From positions 1-64,000 of the forward strand of contig NZ_JAQMWP010000027.1 in the NCBI RefSeq assembly GCF_030403745.1: DNA of 64,000 nt, read 5' to 3'. Below the pieces are notes generated by a model. That model saw only the letters and a program-made list of their open reading frames with translations. It was not told the DNA's origin and ran no database searches. The DNA comes from Streptomyces sp. S.PB5. Its GTDB lineage: Bacteria > Actinomycetota > Actinomycetes > Streptomycetales > Streptomycetaceae. Below, in pieces: positions 50,133-58,308 of this stretch (the first letter of the stretch is position 1; the number at the start of each line of letters is the position of its first letter). Made by a program: the position numbers and the translations under genes.

Positions 50133-51689
50133 TTAGCAGAGCACGGGCTTGCGCCAGGCGCACTCGAGGTCGCCGCCCCGGGCCGACTTCGGCTCGACCA
50201 GCGTGGCGGCCTCCTCGGTCGACTTCGCGAGCGTGACCACGATGGCGTCCTCCAACGGCTTCACGGAGGACGCCAGGTAGTTGTTGAGGACGATGCTGAA
50301 GACCAGTTCACGGCCGTCGGCGCCCGTGACGTACCCGGAGAGCCCGGACGCCCCCGTCAACGAGCCCGTCTTCGCACGGGCGTTGAGCGCGGCGGGCGTC
50401 CCGCACATCCGCGAGCGCAGGGTGCCCCCGACGAACCGGTCCGGATCACAGGCGACCGGCAACGAGCGCTCCCAGTCCGCGTACCAGGGCTCGGCGCGCA
50501 CGGCGAGCAGCAGCTTCACGAACTGGACGGCGGGGAAGTTGTCCCTGCGCGACAGCCCCGACCCGTCGACCTGCCGCACCTTGGTCACGTCGACGCCGAC
50601 GCCCTTGAGGTATCCGGTGATCGCGGCGAGCCCGGCGCTCCAGGTCCCCTGCTTCGACACCTCGTACCCCATGGCCTTGGTGAGGATCTCGGCGTGCATG
50701 TTGTTGGAGAGCTTCATGAACGGGACGAGCAGGTCCTTGAGCGGCATGGAGTCGTGCGTGGCCAGCCGTTTGGCGGTGGCCGGAGTCTGGCGTCCCGGCC
50801 GGGTCGGCCCGGTGACCTTGACCCCGTGGTCGGCGAGCGCGTCCCGGAAGACGGCGGCCGCGTATCCGGTGGGCTCCCACACGGTCGCCCACTGCTTGGT
50901 ACCGGCGCCGCCCACGGGCGTCGTACCGCTGACGACGATCCTGTTGGTGCCGTGCTCGCGCTCGACGGAGAGGGCGTTCGCGCCTCCGGCGGCCACCGTC
51001 GTGGCCCGTACGTCGATGTCGACGTAGTCGGTGTCGGGCGTGACGGTGACGACGGGCTTGTCCCCCGCCGCCGCGCCCGGTGCGACCGTCACGATGACGG
51101 TCCCGGTGTCGTAGTCGGTGTCCGGCGCCACGCTGAGCGCGCTGATCTGCGCCGCGTAGTAGTAGGGCTCGTCGTCGTTGGCCCAGTCGCTGCCGAGCCG
51201 CTGGGTGTCGAACCGGGTGTCGTCGGCGATCAGCCGGCCCTCGACGCGGGTGACACCGGAGGCGGCGACCTGCGCGGCGAGCTCGTCGTAGTCGGCGGCG
51301 AGCAGGGTCGGGTCCCCGGTGCCGCGCAGATACAGATCACCGCGGAGCACGGACCCGTACCGCCGTCCGCCGGCCAGCACATCGGTGGTGAACCGGTGGT
51401 CGGGGCCGAGGATCTCCATCGCCGCGGCCGAGGTGGGCAGCTTGGTGTTGGAGGCGGGCATCAGACGCGTGCTCGGCAGATGCTGGTACAGCACCTCACC
51501 GCTGGCCGCGTCGGCGACGACGACACTCGCCACCCCGCCCTCCATCCGGGTGTCGCCGAGGACGGTGTCGATGGCCTCGGGCAGACCGGAGCGGTCGGCG
51601 TCCGCTCCGGCCGGTGCGCCGGGGCCGAGGAGGGCGGCGGCGAGCGCCACGGTGACGGCCCAAGTCCACTTGGTTCTATGGGGGTTCAT
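50133..51689 (-). CDS. dacB: D-alanyl-D-alanine carboxypeptidase/endopeptidase (PBP4, DacB, S13)
   Basis: This 518-aa protein has an N-terminal signal (TKWTWAVTVALAAALLGPGA), so it acts in the wall space. The penicillin-binding motifs are SxxK as Ser80-NTK in MPASNTKLPTSAA, SxN as SNNMHAEIL, and KTG as RAKTGSLTGASGLSGY. S13 enzymes trim or cleave peptide cross-links of peptidoglycan and bind beta-lactams. The C-terminal tail ends with two Cys (ECAWRKPVLC) that may form a disulfide. It is convergent with the GH3 gene and probably monocistronic. Confidence 0.92.
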   Translation of the reverse strand: MNPHRTKWTWAVTVALAAALLGPGAPAGADADRSGLPEAIDTVLGDTRMEGGVASVVVADAASGEVLYQHLPSTRLMPASNTKLPTSAAAMEILGPDHRFTTDVLAGGRRYGSVLRGDLYLRGTGDPTLLAADYDELAAQVAASGVTRVEGRLIADDTRFDTQRLGSDWANDDEPYYYAAQISALSVAPDTDYDTGTVIVTVAPGAAAGDKPVVTVTPDTDYVDIDVRATTVAAGGANALSVEREHGTNRIVVSGTTPVGGAGTKQWATVWEPTGYAAAVFRDALADHGVKVTGPTRPGRQTPATAKRLATHDSMPLKDLLVPFMKLSNNMHAEILTKAMGYEVSKQGTWSAGLAAITGYLKGVGVDVTKVRQVDGSGLSRRDNFPAVQFVKLLLAVRAEPWYADWERSLPVACDPDRFVGGTLRSRMCGTPAALNARAKTGSLTGASGLSGYVTGADGRELVFSIVLNNYLASSVKPLEDAIVVTLAKSTEEAATLVEPKSARGGDLECAWRKPVLC

Positions 51690-51735
51690 GGCAGCCGAGC
51701 ATTCCGGATCTCGGCGCCCGTCACCAGAACGCGTC

Positions 51736-52701
51736 TCAGCCGTTCAGCCCCCACGCGGCACCCATCCGGTGGGCGGCGCACAGATTCACGTCGAGGATGT
51801 ACGCCCCGGCCGTCCCGCACTGCTCGCTCCCGCTCCCGGGGTCGACCGGCTGCCCGTGCCCCATCCCGGTGACGCTGTACGTCTCCACGACGGCGGCACC
51901 GCCCGCGTCCCGGTACGTCCTGTGCGGATACCCGGCGACGGTGTCGCTGACGTCCGCGGTCTGATCGGTCCCGTGCACATCCGTCCACTGCTCGACCAGG
52001 TCGGTCATGTTGACGGGCTTCACGGTGTAGTCGGCGCTCCCCTGGAAGGCGACCAGCGTCGGCCAGGGCCCGGCGTACCCGGCCCGCGCCGCCCGCACCC
52101 GGTCACCCCACTGGTCCGGCGTCTGCGTGGCCCCGACGTACATGCACACATACGGCGACCCGGCGGCCTGCGCACACCCGTACGGCAGCCCGGCGACGAT
52201 CCCGCCCGCGGCGAACTTCTCCGGGTACGCGGCCATCATCACGGCGGCGAACCCGCCCCCCGCGGACAGCCCGGTGACATACACCCGGCCCCCGGCGACA
52301 TCGGCGACCTGCCGGTCCACCATCTGCGCGACGGACGCGGCCTCGCCCTGACCGCGCGCGATGTCGCCGCTCTGGAACCAGTTGAAGCAGAGCGAGGCGT
52401 TGTTGGCGGACTGCTGCTGCGGCAGGACGACGGAGAAGCCCCAGCGGTCGGCGAGCTGCGTCCAGCCGCTGCCGGTGCCGTATCCGGAGGCGTTCTGGGT
52501 GCAGCCGTGCAGCGCGACGACGATGGGCCGCCCGGCGGGCAGCCCGTCGGGGACGTACCGGAACATGCGCAGGGCACCGGGGTTGGTGCCGAACCCGGTG
52601 ACCTCCTGGAGGGAGGCGGCGGAGGCGGGCGCGGGCGTGAGGAGGACGGCGAGGAGGGCCGTCAGGACGGTGAGCAGGGTCGCGGCTCTGGTCTGTGTCA
52701 T
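51736..52701 (-). CDS. Secreted PHB depolymerase / feruloyl-esterase-type alpha/beta hydrolase
   Basis: The product is 321 aa from the ATG at 52699-52701 (MTQTRAATLLTVLTALLAVL). The start is chosen from the signal peptide, which ends at APASA, although no good ribosome binding site is seen. The fold is Esterase_PHB type 1: RPIVVALHGCTQNASGYG, the nucleophile Ser in GLSAGGGF, and a late His in GMGHGQPVD. Paired cysteines (HGCTQN, SLCFNW, YGCAQ, EQCGTAG) fit extracellular disulfides. Substrates could be short-chain polyhydroxyalkanoates or feruloyl/acetyl esters of plant polymers. Confidence 0.88.
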   Translation of the reverse strand: MTQTRAATLLTVLTALLAVLLTPAPASAASLQEVTGFGTNPGALRMFRYVPDGLPAGRPIVVALHGCTQNASGYGTGSGWTQLADRWGFSVVLPQQQSANNASLCFNWFQSGDIARGQGEAASVAQMVDRQVADVAGGRVYVTGLSAGGGFAAVMMAAYPEKFAAGGIVAGLPYGCAQAAGSPYVCMYVGATQTPDQWGDRVRAARAGYAGPWPTLVAFQGSADYTVKPVNMTDLVEQWTDVHGTDQTADVSDTVAGYPHRTYRDAGGAAVVETYSVTGMGHGQPVDPGSGSEQCGTAGAYILDVNLCAAHRMGAAWGLNG

Positions 52702-52792
52702 GAGGAGGGACCGTAGAAGCGTGAACGACCCGTCGATATGGGTCCGCACACCACAACAGGCGCGCCGGCCATGGTGGCCGGTCCGGCATGAC

Positions 52793-52826
52793 AAAGGCCC
52801 CGCCACTCGAAAGCGGCGGAGCCTTT
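52793..52826 (-). terminator. Terminator of ssrA
   Basis: The stem AAAGGCCCCGCC / GGCGGAGCCTTT (one mismatch) with a 10-nt loop lies 32 nt past the 3' end of the tmRNA. Confidence 0.75.
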
Positions 52827-52857
52827 GCCCACATGGGGTTGTCCCCTGAGGGACGAG

Positions 52858-53260
52858 TGGAGATGGCGGGAATCGAACCCGCGTCCAACGGTGCGGAACC
52901 AGGGCTTCTCCGTGTGCAGTTCGCTGTGATTTTCTCGGCCCCGGCGATCACGCGAACAAGTCGCCGACGGGCCCAGTCACTGTTTGATTTCCCTCTTCAC
53001 CCCGTGACCGGGATCAAGGTTTAGTCCCCTAGCTGATGCCAGGATCCGGGTCGGGAACAGCCCCGGGCTGACACTCCCTTAAGTAAGGGGCAGTTGCCTA
53101 GTTACCTGAGATCAGGCAGCGAGGGCGAACTGCGTCGCCTTGGGAGAATCGCTCTTGATAGTGGCGATTATTTTTTTCGGCCTGTGGTTTACGAGATCAT
53201 GGCCGCTTCCTCGACACGCTTCCCCTGCCTCGACATCCGCTGTCGAAACCGATCATCCCC
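52858..53260 (-). ncRNA. ssrA: tmRNA (transfer-messenger RNA)
   Basis: This is an RNA of about 403 nt on the minus strand. The 5' end GGGGATGATCGGTTTCGACA (acceptor strand GGGGAUG) pairs with CATCTCC at the 3' end. The T arm CGCGGGTTCGATTCCCGC closes the tRNA-like domain, with A as discriminator and no encoded CCA. The tag frame ends at TGA 53112-53114 after GCC-CTC-GCT-GCC. Read back to the probable resume codon GCC at 53163-53165 it gives ATIKSDSPKATQFALAA, ending in the usual ALAA degradation signal. It rescues stalled ribosomes with SmpB, encoded just upstream in the same direction. Confidence 0.95.
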
Positions 53261-53279
53261 ATGTTGTTTTTTCAAAGCA

Positions 53280-53299
53280 TGCACCTTCGGTGAGGTGCA
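53280..53299 (-). other. Hairpin in the ssrA 5' leader
   Basis: TGCACCT and AGGTGCA are perfect arms around 6 nt. It lies between the proposed promoter and the mature 5' end of tmRNA, so it would be in the precursor removed by RNase P. Confidence 0.4.
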
Positions 53300-53305
53300 C
53301 GGCCC

Positions 53306-53335
53306 ATCCTACGTGACCAACGTACGACGGTGCCA
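53306..53335 (-). promoter_or_regulatory. Probable ssrA promoter
   Basis: Read on the minus strand, TAGGAT (53306-53311) is a near-ideal Streptomyces -10 and TGGCAC (53330-53335) a plausible -35, with an 18-nt spacer. It lies about 45 nt upstream of the tmRNA 5' end and just after the smpB stop. Confidence 0.45.
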
Positions 53336-53343
53336 GCCTATTC

Positions 53344-53898
53344 CTACTGGCCCCGCTGCTTCCGCTTCGCCGCAGCGATCGCCCGGTCCGACTCCCGCCG
53401 GTCCTGCTTCTCGCGCAGGGTCTGCCGCTTGTCGTACTCCTTCTTTCCTCGCGCGAGCGCGATCTCGGCCTTGGCCCGGCCGTCCTTGAAGTACACGGCG
53501 AGGGGCACGATCGTGTGACCCGTCTCCTGGGACTTGGACTCCAGCTTGTCGATCTCCTCGCGGTGCAGCAGCAGCTTGCGCTTGCGGCGCGCGGAGTGGT
53601 TGGTCCAGGTGCCCTGCGCGTACTCGGGGATGTGGGCGTTGTGCAGCCACGCCTCGCCCCCGTCGATCTGGACGAAGCCGTCGGTCAGCGAGGTCCGCCC
53701 CTGGCGCAGCGACTTCACCTCGGTGCCGGTCAGCACGATGCCGGCCTCGTAGGTGTCGATGATCGCGTAGTCGTGGCGGGCCTTCTTGTTCTGGGCGACG
53801 ATCTTCTTCTTGCCGCCCTTCTCGCCGTCCTGCGCCTTCGCGCCCCCGCCGCCCTGCTTGGGCTGGGACTCCTTCGGTACGTACATTCCCTTGCTCAT
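53344..53898 (-). CDS. smpB: SsrA-binding protein SmpB
   Basis: The product is 184 aa from the ATG at 53896-53898 (MSKGMYVPKESQ); a second ATG four codons upstream has a poorer site. After a Gly/Lys-rich N terminus of about 30 residues the SmpB core is complete: VAQNKKARHDYAIIDTYEAG, GTEVKSLRQGR, YAQGTWTNHSARRKRKLLLH and the C-terminal RGKKEYDKRQTL tail. It binds tmRNA and the ribosome for trans-translation. ssrA lies directly downstream. Confidence 0.95.
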   Translation of the reverse strand: MSKGMYVPKESQPKQGGGGAKAQDGEKGGKKKIVAQNKKARHDYAIIDTYEAGIVLTGTEVKSLRQGRTSLTDGFVQIDGGEAWLHNAHIPEYAQGTWTNHSARRKRKLLLHREEIDKLESKSQETGHTIVPLAVYFKDGRAKAEIALARGKKEYDKRQTLREKQDRRESDRAIAAAKRKQRGQ

Positions 53899-53944
53899 AG
53901 TGCCGTCCATTTTCGCACTACGGAGGGGGTGCGGGGGAAGTCGT

Positions 53945-55114
53945 TTACGACTGGGGGCCCAGCCCGCTGAGCACCGTCTCGGCCCGCTCGATGACCCGCT
54001 GGTCCGCGTCCAGGTCGGGCGTGATGCCCTTGCCGTCGACGCCCCGCCCGGAGGGGGTGCGGTAGTGCCCGACGGTCAGCTCGGCGACGGAGCCGTCGGG
54101 GAGTCTGCTCGGCATCTGGACCGAGCCCTTGCCGAAGGTGCGGGAGCCCACGACGACCGCCCGCCCCCGGTCCTGCAGTGCGCCGGTGAGCAGCTCGGCC
54201 GCGCTCATCGTGCCGCCGTCGACGAGCGCGACCAGGGGTCTGGTGGTGTCACCGCCGGGTTCGGCGTGCAGGGCCTGCTGGGCGCCTTCGACGTCGTACG
54301 TGGCGACGAGGCCGCCGTCGAGGAAGGCGGAGGCGGCGGTGACGGCCTCGGTGACCAGGCCGCCGGAGTTGCCGCGCAGGTCGAGGACGATGCCGGAGGC
54401 GGCGGGGGCCTGGCGTACCGCGGTGCGGACGGCGTCGCCGGAGCCCTTGGTGAAGGAGTCGATCTTGATGACGGTGATTCCGTCGGCGAGTTTTCGAACG
54501 GTGACCGACTCCGTGGACAGACTGGCCCGGCGCAGGGTTTCGGTCCACACGCGCGTACCGCGCTCCAGCCCGAGCGTCACGGTCGTACCGGCGGCCGCGT
54601 CCTTGGCGTCACCGCGCAGTAAGGAGACCACCTCGGTGACCGGCCGTCCGTCGACCTTCTCCCCGTCGACACTGCGCAGCCGGTCCCCGGCCCGGACCCC
54701 GGCGGCGGCCGCGGGCGACCCCGCGCGCACCTTGGTGACCTCGATACGGCCGTCCCGCTCGCGCCGGGCCCACAGCCCCACGCCGGTGTACCGGCCGTCG
54801 AGGGCCTCCTCGAACTCCTCGTACTCCCCCTGGGAGTACACGGCCCCCCACCGGTCCCCGCTCCGGCTGACGGCCCGCTCGGCGGCCTCCATGGGCGACT
54901 TCCCGGCGGCCATCGCCTCCTCGGCGGCCTCGGCGACCTTCTCGTGATGCCCGGCCGGAGCGGTTGAACCGCCCCTGTCCTGGGCCGTTTTCCGGTCGCC
55001 TTCGGGCAGCGAGCCCGTCGCCGCCCCCGCGACCAGCACACTCGCGAAAACCAATGTCAGGGCCGCCCCGCGGCCGAAGCGGCGGGGCTGACAGAACAGG
55101 TCTCGGCCTGACAT
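53945..55114 (-). CDS. ctpA: S41 family C-terminal processing protease (Ctp/Tsp)
   Basis: This 389-aa protein has an N-terminal signal or anchor (AALTLVFASVLVAGAATGSL) that makes it extracytoplasmic. A PDZ domain lies at about 105-195 (GVGLWARRERDGRIEVTKV, AAAAGVRAGDRLRSVDGEKV). The protease domain has LDLRGNSGGLVTEAV, the catalytic Ser in GGTMSAAELLTGAL and the Lys in TFGKGSVQ. Ctp proteases cut C-terminal regions of exported proteins. It lies 46 nt upstream of smpB in the same direction and downstream of ftsEX. Confidence 0.92.
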   Translation of the reverse strand: MSGRDLFCQPRRFGRGAALTLVFASVLVAGAATGSLPEGDRKTAQDRGGSTAPAGHHEKVAEAAEEAMAAGKSPMEAAERAVSRSGDRWGAVYSQGEYEEFEEALDGRYTGVGLWARRERDGRIEVTKVRAGSPAAAAGVRAGDRLRSVDGEKVDGRPVTEVVSLLRGDAKDAAAGTTVTLGLERGTRVWTETLRRASLSTESVTVRKLADGITVIKIDSFTKGSGDAVRTAVRQAPAASGIVLDLRGNSGGLVTEAVTAASAFLDGGLVATYDVEGAQQALHAEPGGDTTRPLVALVDGGTMSAAELLTGALQDRGRAVVVGSRTFGKGSVQMPSRLPDGSVAELTVGHYRTPSGRGVDGKGITPDLDADQRVIERAETVLSGLGPQS

Positions 55115-55138
55115 GCGGGTGAGTCTAGGACAACGCGA

Positions 55139-55170
55139 AGGGCCGCACGGTCGGTTGACCGTACGGCCCT
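55139..55170 (-). terminator. Terminator of ftsEX
   Basis: A 14-bp stem (AGGGCCGCACGGTC / GACCGTACGGCCCT, one mismatch) with a 4-nt loop lies 12 nt past the ftsX stop and 25 nt before the ctpA start. Confidence 0.75.
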
Positions 55171-55181
55171 CTTGGCGTGTG

Positions 55182-56099
55182 TCACACCTTCAGGTACTTG
55201 CGCAACGCGAAAAACGCCGCCATGGCAGGCATCAGAAGGCTGGTCGCCAGGATGAGCGGGAGTTTCGTCAGTACGGCGTCCCAGCCGATGAAGTTGATCA
55301 GATTCAGCTTCTCGGAGAGGGCCAGGCCGTGGTCGATGATGAAGTACCGGGCGACCACGAGGAATCCGCAGGCGACCGTGCCTCCGATCAGCCCGGCGAC
55401 CGCGGCCTCCATGATGAACGGGGCCTGGATGTAGAAGCCCGAGGCGCCGACCAGGCGCATGATTCCGGTTTCGCGCCGGCGGCTGAACGCCGAGACACGC
55501 ACCGTGTTGACGATCAGCATCAGGGCGACGACGAGCATGAGCGCCATGACCGCACGGGCGGCCCAGTTCATGCCGTTGAGGAGGCCGAAGAGGTTGTCCA
55601 GGATGCCCTTCTGGTCCTGCACGGACTGCACCCCGTCCCGGCCGTCGAAGGCGGTCGCGACGACCTGGTACTTCTCCGGGTCCTTCAGCTTGATGCGGTA
55701 CGACTCCTGCATCTGGTCCGGCGTGAGGGAGGCGGCCAGCGGGGAGTCGCCGAACTGCTCCTTGTAGTGCTTGTAGGCCTCGTCCTGGGACTCGTAGGTG
55801 ACCTTCTCGACGACCGACATCTTGTCGAGGTCGCCGAGGATCTCCTTCTTCTGGTCCGCGGTGACCGCGCCCTTGGCGCAGTTGGGGTCGGACTCGGCAT
55901 CGCTCTTGTTGCAGAGGAAGACCGAGACGTTGACCTTGTCGTACCAGTAGCCCTTCATGGTGCTGACCTGGTCGCTCATCAGGAGCGAACCGCCGAACAG
56001 GGCCAGGGACAGGGCTACGGAGACGATGACCGCGAAGGTCATCGTCAGATTGCGGCGGAGACCGACACCGATCTCGGAGAGTACGAACTGGGCGCGCAT
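55182..56099 (-). CDS. ftsX: Cell division protein FtsX (permease-like)
   Basis: The product is 305 aa from the ATG at 56097-56099 (MRAQFVLSEIGVGLRRNLTM). There are four membrane helices: one near the start (MTFAVIVSVALSLALFGGSL) and three in the C-terminal half (AVMALMLVVALMLIVNTVRV, APFIMEAAVAGLIGGTVACG, LPLILATSLLMPAMAAFFAL). A large outer loop (about 50-190) carries FLCNKSDAESDPNC with two Cys. FtsEX couples ATP hydrolysis to peptidoglycan hydrolases at division sites. The gene follows ftsE by 43 nt. Confidence 0.94.
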   Translation of the reverse strand: MRAQFVLSEIGVGLRRNLTMTFAVIVSVALSLALFGGSLLMSDQVSTMKGYWYDKVNVSVFLCNKSDAESDPNCAKGAVTADQKKEILGDLDKMSVVEKVTYESQDEAYKHYKEQFGDSPLAASLTPDQMQESYRIKLKDPEKYQVVATAFDGRDGVQSVQDQKGILDNLFGLLNGMNWAARAVMALMLVVALMLIVNTVRVSAFSRRRETGIMRLVGASGFYIQAPFIMEAAVAGLIGGTVACGFLVVARYFIIDHGLALSEKLNLINFIGWDAVLTKLPLILATSLLMPAMAAFFALRKYLKV

Positions 56100-56142
56100 G
56101 GCGACGGGTTGAGCCTTTCCGTGGACGTGTGCGAGGTACCGG

Positions 56143-56832
56143 TCAGTGCTGGTAGCCGTAGACGCCGCGCGCCTGGTCACGGACGAGGCGGCCCTGCTCC
56201 AGCTCGATGACGCGCTTGCGCATCTGGTCCACGATGTTCTGGTCGTGCGTGGCCATGACCACGGTGGTGCCCGTCCGGTTGATCCGGTCGAGCAGTTTCA
56301 TGATGCCGACCGAGGTCTGCGGGTCGAGGTTGCCGGTGGGCTCGTCGCAGATGAGCAGCTTGGGCCGGTTGACGAAGGCCCGCGCGATCGCCACGCGCTG
56401 CTGCTCACCGCCGGAGAGCTCACCGGGCATCCGCTCCTCCTTGCCGCCGAGCCCGACGAGGTCGAGCACCTGCGGCACGGACTTGCGGATCTCGCCCTTC
56501 GACTTGCCGATGACCTCCTGCGCGAAGGCCACGTTCTCGGCGACCGTCTTGTTCGGCAGCAGCCGGAAGTCCTGGAACACCGTCCCCAGCTGGCGCCGGA
56601 TCTGCGGCACCTTCCAGTTGGAGACGCGTGCGAGGTCCTTGCCCAGGACGTGCACCTGACCGTGGCTGCACCGCTCCTCGCGGAGGATCAGCCGCAGGAA
56701 GGTGGACTTTCCGGAGCCGGAGGACCCCACGAGGAACACGAACTCGCCCTTCTCCACTTCCAGGGACACATCCCTGAGTGCGGGGCGGGTCTGCTTGGGG
56801 TAGACCTTGGAGACGTTGTCGAATCGGATCAC
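56143..56832 (-). CDS. ftsE: Cell division ATP-binding protein FtsE
   Basis: The product is 229 aa from the GTG at 56830-56832 (VIRFDNVSKVYPKQTRPALR). Walker A is GSSGSGKST, the ABC signature LSGGEQQRVAIARA, Walker B LLICDEPTGNLDP, and the switch His is in VMATHDQNIVDQM. It is the cytosolic ATPase partner of FtsX. Longer in-frame upstream sequence (to 57069) has no similarity and covers the promoter region shared with the divergent zinc-ribbon gene. Confidence 0.95.
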   Translation of the reverse strand: MIRFDNVSKVYPKQTRPALRDVSLEVEKGEFVFLVGSSGSGKSTFLRLILREERCSHGQVHVLGKDLARVSNWKVPQIRRQLGTVFQDFRLLPNKTVAENVAFAQEVIGKSKGEIRKSVPQVLDLVGLGGKEERMPGELSGGEQQRVAIARAFVNRPKLLICDEPTGNLDPQTSVGIMKLLDRINRTGTTVVMATHDQNIVDQMRKRVIELEQGRLVRDQARGVYGYQH

Positions 56833-57084
56833 GGATGCACCACGGTTGGCCGGGGGTAGATGAGCGTGACCATACGCGACCCGGGTGCGCAAGCGCAGGC
56901 ACCGGGAGGGGTTCAGAGGGGCTTGTACCTTTTTATTCCGCTCCAGGTGAGGTACCTCTGCGAAATCACCCCTCCGACGGTGCTCGAGCCGATTCCACAG
57001 GAACCTGGCACAGTAGAGAAGGGAACGTTCTGCGACCCGAGGACGTTGAACCCCAGAGGGACCCCGCAAGAGAAGGGCGAGCGC

Positions 57085-57276
57085 ATGACGTACGACCGGC
57101 TGGTGTGCGCTAACTGTGCCGCGCCCGTGAACGAGGGCCGTTGCCCCGTCTGCCGTGCGAACCGCCAGCGCCTCTCACAGGAGAACCCGTTCGCACAGCT
57201 CAACCCCATGGCACTGATCGCGCTGCTCGCGGTACTGATCGCGGCGGTGGCCCTGCTGGCCCACCAGACCGCGTAG
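57085..57276 (+). CDS. Small zinc-ribbon membrane protein
   Basis: The product is 63 aa from the ATG at 57085, with AAGGGCGAG upstream. Two CxxC knuckles (LVCANCAAPVNEG and RCPVCRANRQR) form a zinc ribbon, followed by a short linker and one C-terminal membrane helix (MALIALLAVLIAAVALLAHQ). It is divergent from ftsE across 252 nt. I know no assigned function. The cytosolic zinc ribbon with a tail anchor suggests an adaptor at the membrane. Confidence 0.75.
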   Translation: MTYDRLVCANCAAPVNEGRCPVCRANRQRLSQENPFAQLNPMALIALLAVLIAAVALLAHQTA

Positions 57277-57295
57277 CGGCTGGCGACAAAACGCC

Positions 57296-57333
57296 CGAGG
57301 GGCCCGGAGCGAACACTCGCTCCGGGCCCCTCG
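57296..57333. terminator. Bidirectional terminator between convergent genes
   Basis: A perfect 17-bp stem (CGAGGGGCCCGGAGCGA / TCGCTCCGGGCCCCTCG) with the loop ACAC lies between the zinc-ribbon gene and the LAETG protein gene. Confidence 0.85.
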
Positions 57334-57373
57334 TCGTACGGCATGCGCACACCGTGTGCGCGCGTGGCTACCG

Positions 57374-58009
57374 TCAGGCAGCGGCGCCGCCACGGCCGCC
57401 CACGAGGCGCGGCAGGATGCGGAAGCCGATACCGCCGGCGATCATCGTCGCGGCGCCGACCAGCAGGAACGTGGTCTGCGCGGCACCCGTCTCGGCGAGC
57501 TCGCCGCCGGTGCCCTGGGCAGAGGTCTCCGAGCCGGTGTCGGTGAGGGCGGAGGTGCCCTCCCCCTGCGCGGAGGTGTCGGAGCCGCCGTCGGGGTTGG
57601 TGTTGTTCCCGCCGCCGTTGTTGCCGTCGTCGTTGCCGCCGCCGTTGCCGCCGCCGTTGTTGCCGTCGTCCGACGGGTCCTCGGAGGGCTCCTCAGTCGG
57701 CTCGGTGGGCTCGTCCGTCGGCTCCTCGGTGATGGGCGGCTCCTCGGTGGGAGGCTCCTCCGTCGGCGGCTCCTCCGTGGGCGGCTCCTCGGTCGGGATG
57801 TCGGTCGGGACCGGGTCCGTCGGGGTCGGGTCCGCAGTGGGCGTCTCGTCGCCGAGACCGGTGTCGACGTTGACGCCGATGCCGCCCTCGTCCACGTTCA
57901 CGCCGATCTCGAGCGCCGAGGCGGCGCCGGCGGCGGTCAGCGAGGCACCGGCCGCGATCACGGCACCGGCGGCGATGCGCGCGATCCGGATCCGCGTCTT
58001 CTTGGTCAT
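57374..58009 (-). CDS. LAXTG-anchored, Thr/Glu/Pro-rich surface protein (class E sortase substrate)
   Basis: This 211-aa protein has an N-terminal Sec signal (RIAAGAVIAAGASLTAAGAA), then a short unique part (LEIGVNVDEGGIGVNVDTG, a repeated GVNVD motif). A long run of PTEEP repeats and a Gly/Asn-rich stretch follow. The C terminus is a complete cell-wall sorting signal: LAETG, the hydrophobic helix TTFLLVGAATMIAGGIGF and a basic tail. LAXTG is the motif used by class E sortases in Streptomyces. The repeats probably form a stalk; no binding domain is visible. No sortase gene is adjacent. Confidence 0.85.
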   Translation of the reverse strand: MTKKTRIRIARIAAGAVIAAGASLTAAGAASALEIGVNVDEGGIGVNVDTGLGDETPTADPTPTDPVPTDIPTEEPPTEEPPTEEPPTEEPPITEEPTDEPTEPTEEPSEDPSDDGNNGGGNGGGNDDGNNGGGNNTNPDGGSDTSAQGEGTSALTDTGSETSAQGTGGELAETGAAQTTFLLVGAATMIAGGIGFRILPRLVGGRGGAAA

Positions 58010-58256
58010 AAGGTTGCTACCCCCAGTAGCTCATCGTCAGTGAGGCGGCGCTCGGGGGCCGTGATCGACGGGGGGCGGCAGCGCTCAAGTCCCCCGGTTC
58101 ACATGCGCCCCAGAGATACGCATGCCACGCTTTACCCTTCCCATTTTTCAAAGCAACGTCAAGGCCGTTGCGTACGCGATGTCCGAGTAAGGGTTCTTTG
58201 CCGGGGGTTGGAGCCTGTGAGTGTGATGTAAAACCCAGACATCCGGTCACAGAAAA

Positions 58257-58287
58257 GGCAACTGCCGCCTCAGGGGCGGCAGTTGCC
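58257..58287 (-). terminator. Terminator of prfB
   Basis: A perfect 13-bp stem (GGCAACTGCCGCC / GGCGGCAGTTGCC) with a 5-nt loop lies 21 nt past the prfB stop. The rest of the 299-nt gap to 58009 shows no gene. Confidence 0.8.
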
Positions 58288-58308
58288 TTGTCGACAAATC
58301 GCTGTCGG

